Source: Conus ventricosus
Taxonomy: Eukaryota; Mollusca; Gastropoda; Neogastropoda; Conidae
Assembly (NCBI GenBank): GCA_018398815.1
Contig: CM031628.1
Span: forward strand, 13,172,349 to 13,236,348
DNA: 64,000 nt
Direction of reading: 5' to 3'
The notes beneath the pieces are model-generated. The model had not been told where the DNA came from. It did not search any database and worked only from the letters and a program-made list of their open reading frames with translations. The position numbers and the translations under genes were made by a program. How positions within the stretch are numbered: the first letter of the stretch is position 1; every line of letters begins with the position of its first letter. Positions 60,858 through 64,000 of the stretch are shown here, piece by piece.

Positions 60858-61358
60858 ATATGTACCTGTTTCATGACAGTACCTTACCATCTATGGGTGC
60901 TTTCTAAGCTTGCACAGTGCAGTGTTCCAGGATAACTTTGTGCTTTCTGGCCACGGCAGGAGTGAACAAGTGCAAGAGTTACTTTCGCTTTCTTTCCTGT
61001 ATTTCTTCAGTTCTTTGTTTTCTTCCTCTCTTCCTTCACACTGTTGACTTTTTAGTCGTCAACACAGTGCAGGCCTCCAAGGGTGGTACAGGACTGCTCT
61101 AAAGGCAGGTGAAGACAGTGCTTTCCTGGGTCCTCCCCAGCACCTTCGGGTGTTTCTTTTCTTCTTTTTCTTAGGTTCAGTTCCAAGATTCTCTGCCCTT
61201 GGCAATGATGGTTCTTTTTGTCTCAAAATCACACCAATAATTCACAATCTGACAAACAGAATGTTCACAGTGGGACTCTGACCTGGAAAACACTACCTAT
61301 GAAGCAAAACAAAATGAACATGAGCAGCGGTCAGTGATGACGGTACACCAATACTCAC
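60858..61358. other. Intron 3, right part
   Basis: Sequence downstream of the exon 3-like donor. No repeats seen. Confidence 0.5.
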
Positions 61359-61477
61359 AACTCTCTCTGGTTCCAGCTTTTCATTCATGATTTTCATTGA
61401 GCACACAAATGGAAATGAGTGACTCAATAGCATTGCTGAGCACCACTGGTTTGTAGCGTGAATACCTGTTTCTGTAT
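61359..61477 (-). CDS. G-protein alpha subunit gene, exon 3-like (start of helical domain)
   Basis: A minus-strand segment between acceptor TTCTTTAATTTCAG (before 61477) and donor GTGAGT (from 61358). After one base it reads RYSRYKPVVLSNAIESLISI (canonical: QYKAVVYSNTIQSIIAI) and ends MKIMNEKLEPERV, joining NDAELLV of exon 4 in phase 0. The two halves are in different frames: there is one extra base near 61399, so either a real frameshift or a sequencing error. At 119 bp it is about 23 bp shorter than the 142 bp I recall for Gi-type genes. The missing part corresponds to the IIHxxGF region at the 5' edge, exactly where a minisatellite begins. Confidence 0.65.
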
Positions 61478-62400
61478 CTGAAATTAAAGAACAAAACACC
61501 AATTTACTACACAAACACGTCTTTCAAACACTGGCTTGTTACATGAATACCTATATCTGAACCTAAAAAATGAACAAACCGCTGCTTTATTATATGAATA
61601 CTCCTTTCAGATCTGAAATTTTAAAAAAATCTCTAGTTTATACATTAATATGCGTTTGTATCTGTACCTGAAATAAGCAAACCACTGCTTTGTAACACAA
61701 ATACCCATTTCAAATCGGAATTCAACAAACCTCGGCTTTATTACACGAATATCTGTATCTGTACCTGAAATCAACAAACTCCTGTTTGACAACACTAATA
61801 CCATTTCACATCTGAAATCAACAAATCTATTTATTCCACAAATACCTGTTTCTGTAACGGAAATCAACAAAATACTGGTGTTTTACAAGAATACCTTTCT
61901 ATATTTAAAATCAACAAACTGCTAGTTCATACCACAAGCACCTGTGTCTGTAGCTGAAGTAACAGACTGGTTTATTATTACATGAATTCCTCTTTATGTA
62001 CCTGAAACCAGCAAACCACTGCTTTATTATACAAAAACCCTTTTCTATACCTGAAAACAACAAACCATGGTTTATTTTACAAACACCCTTTTTTTTAACC
62101 TGAAACCAATTGAACACTGGATTATTACACAAAAACCCTTTAATGTATCTGACACCAATAAATCACTGGTTTATTATACAAAAAACCCTTTAATGTACCT
62201 GAAACCAACAAATTATTAATTTATTCAACAAAAACCCTTGTATGTACCTGTCACCAACAAATTACTGGTTTTGTGTACAAAAACCCTTTTATGTACTTGA
62301 GACCAGCAAATTACTGGTTTATTACACAAAAACCCTTTTATGTACCTGAAATCACTGGTTTATGGCATGAATACCCGTTTCTGAACCTGAAATCAACACA
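61478..62400 (-). repeat. ~50-60-bp minisatellite carrying the exon 3 acceptor
   Basis: About sixteen diverged units. On the minus strand they contain ATTTCAG, TACAGA(T/A)ACAGGTATTC and AAACCAGTGG, matching the exon 3 junction ATTTCAG|ATACAGAAACAGGTATTC and the codons that follow. Each unit is thus a copy of the 3' splice site plus about 35 exon bases. Confidence 0.85.
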
Positions 62401-62459
62401 CAACCTGATCTGTGAGGTGGAAAACTAACTATACACAGTTTTTACCAGTAAACGTCCGT

Positions 62460-64000
62460 TTCAATATTTGTAACAATAAACACTGCTTTTCTGTGTCATA
62501 ACCTGTTTCAATATGAGTAACAATTTATGATGATTTGGTGTATGTATACCTGTTTCAATCTAATTATGTAACAATACATACCAGTTTGTTACACAAATAC
62601 CTGATTTAATATGTGTAACAATACATATAAGTTTGTTGTGTGAATACCTGATTAATATGTGTAACAATAAATATAAGTTTGTTGTGTGAATACCTGATTT
62701 AATATGTGTAACAATAAATATAAGTTTTGTTGTGTGAATACCTGATTTAATATGTGTAACAATACATATAAGTTTGTTGTGTGAATACCTGATTTAATAT
62801 GTGTAACAATACATATAAGTTTGTTGTGTGAATACCTGATTCAATATGTGGTAACAGTACATGTAAGTTTGTTACACACATACCTGATTCAAATGATTGT
62901 AACAATACACACCAGTTTGTTTACACAAATACCTGATTTAATATGTGTAACAATACATATAAGTTTGTTGTGTGAATACCTGATTCAATATGTGTAACAA
63001 TACATATAAGTTTGTTGTGTGAATACCTGATTCAATATTTGTAACAATACATATAAGTTTGTTGTGTGAATACCTGATTCAATATGTGTAACAAATACAT
63101 ATACTTTTGTTGTGTTGAATACTTGATTCAATATGTGTAACAATACATATAAGTTTGTTGTATGAATACCTGATCCAATATGTGTAACATTACATATAAG
63201 TTTGTTGTGTGAATACCTGATTCAATATGTGTAACATACATAATAGTTTGTTGTGTGAATACCTGATTCAATATGTGTAACATTACATATAAGTTTGTTG
63301 TGTGAATACCTGATTAATATGTGTAACAATACATATAAGTATGTTGTGTGAATACCTGATTCAATATGTGTAACAATTACATATAAGTTTGTTGTGTGAA
63401 CACCTTGATTCAATATGTGTAACAATACATATAGTTTGTTGTGTGAATACCTGATTCAATATGTGTAACATTACATATAAGTTTGTTGTGTGAATACCTT
63501 GATTCAATATGTGTAACATTACATATAAGTTTGTTGTGTGAATACCCGATTCAATATGTGTAACATTACATATAAGTTTGTTGTGTGAATACCTGATTCA
63601 ATATGTGTAACATTACAATAAGTTTGTTGTGTGAAACCTGATTCAATATGTGTAACAATACATATAAGTTTGTTGTGTGAATACCTGATTCAATATGTGT
63701 AACATTACATATAAGTTTGTTGTGTGAATACCTGATTCAATATGTGTAACATTACATATAAGTTTGTTGTGTGAATACCCGATTCAATATGTGTAACATT
63801 ACATATATTTGTTGTGTGAATACTGATTCATATTGTAACAATACATATAAGTTTGTTGTGTGAATACTTGATTCAATATGTGTAACAATACATATACGTT
63901 TGTTGTGTGAATACCTGATTCAATATGTGTAACAATACATATAAGTTTGTTGTGTGAATACCTGATTCAATATGTGTAACAATAGATATAAGTTTTGTTG
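62460..64000 (-). repeat. 47-bp minisatellite, related subfamily, open at the window edge
   Basis: About thirty units of GAATACCTGATTCAATATGT plus GTAACAATACATATAAGTTT and GTTGTGT, with little variation on the right and more on the left. It keeps the CAGGTATTC core (minus strand) of the neighbouring array but has lost the TTTCAG, so it looks like a later expansion from it. It continues beyond 64000. Confidence 0.93.

Noticed and set aside
60308..60865. 8-bp target duplication for the mariner-like element if its ends are CAGGGCC
   Set aside because: The flanking bases do not match; mariner-type HTH coding argues for a TA duplication, and the true ends remain uncertain.

Overview
This window looks like animal nuclear DNA that is very rich in repeats. 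There are no bacterial-style operons. I see spliced exons, many classes of eukaryotic transposon, A-tailed tRNA-headed retroposons, dinucleotide microsatellites and at least fifteen minisatellites. The mix (Penelope-like, mariner, hAT, piggyBac, Ty3/gypsy, Jockey/CR1-type and L1-type LINEs, long tRNA SINEs) suggests a lophotrochozoan, perhaps a mollusc. That placement is inference with low confidence.

The host gene I can support lies on the minus strand at the right end. Three exons encode the helical domain of a heterotrimeric G-protein alpha subunit: exon 3-like at 61359-61477, exon 4-like at 51131-51288 and exon 5-like at 47821-47949. Exons 4 and 5 are 158 and 129 bp, with matching codon phase and canonical splice sites. 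As I recall, these are the sizes and positions in animal Gi-type genes. Upstream exons would lie beyond 64000. The exon with DVGGQ was not found to the left and is probably outside the window. The most unusual feature is that a minisatellite abuts each exon at a splice junction, and its unit contains that junction: a 58-bp array at the exon 5 donor, a 30-bp array at the exon 4 acceptor and a ~50-bp array at the exon 3 acceptor.

Layout, left to right. 1-4300: 15-, 23- and 37-bp minisatellites, one possible plus-strand exon (2432-2770) and a tRNA-like SINE. 5445-8240: a decayed Ty3/gypsy element joined to a LINE 3' end. 8590-12232: a ~410-bp tandem array interrupted by an insertion with target duplication. 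12236-12845: a Penelope-like GIY-YIG end. 13014-16601: a DNA transposon with ~140-bp terminal inverted repeats and a large broken transposase carrying XPG/PIN-like and Cys-rich parts (Academ-like). 16600-28790: mostly non-coding, with minisatellites, a striking palindrome and copy A of a 600-bp MITE-like element. 28800-40090: LINE fragments from at least four lineages. 33850-34622, 40301-41161 and 48193-49051: three copies of an ~860-bp tRNA-headed retroposon. 43245-43850: a G-rich array. 44320-45573: a hAT element keeping only its BED finger. 45598-46998: a piggyBac pseudogene whose coding sequence has become a minisatellite. 47264-64000: the G-alpha exons and their introns.

Intron 3 of the G-alpha gene holds a full-length 6.7-kb LTR retrotransposon (53408-60075) with 1.75-kb LTRs and a GAAAG target duplication, MITE copy B and a mariner remnant. 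Nearly everything else in the window is mobile-element debris or tandem repeat. All protein assignments come from reading motifs, not from a database search.
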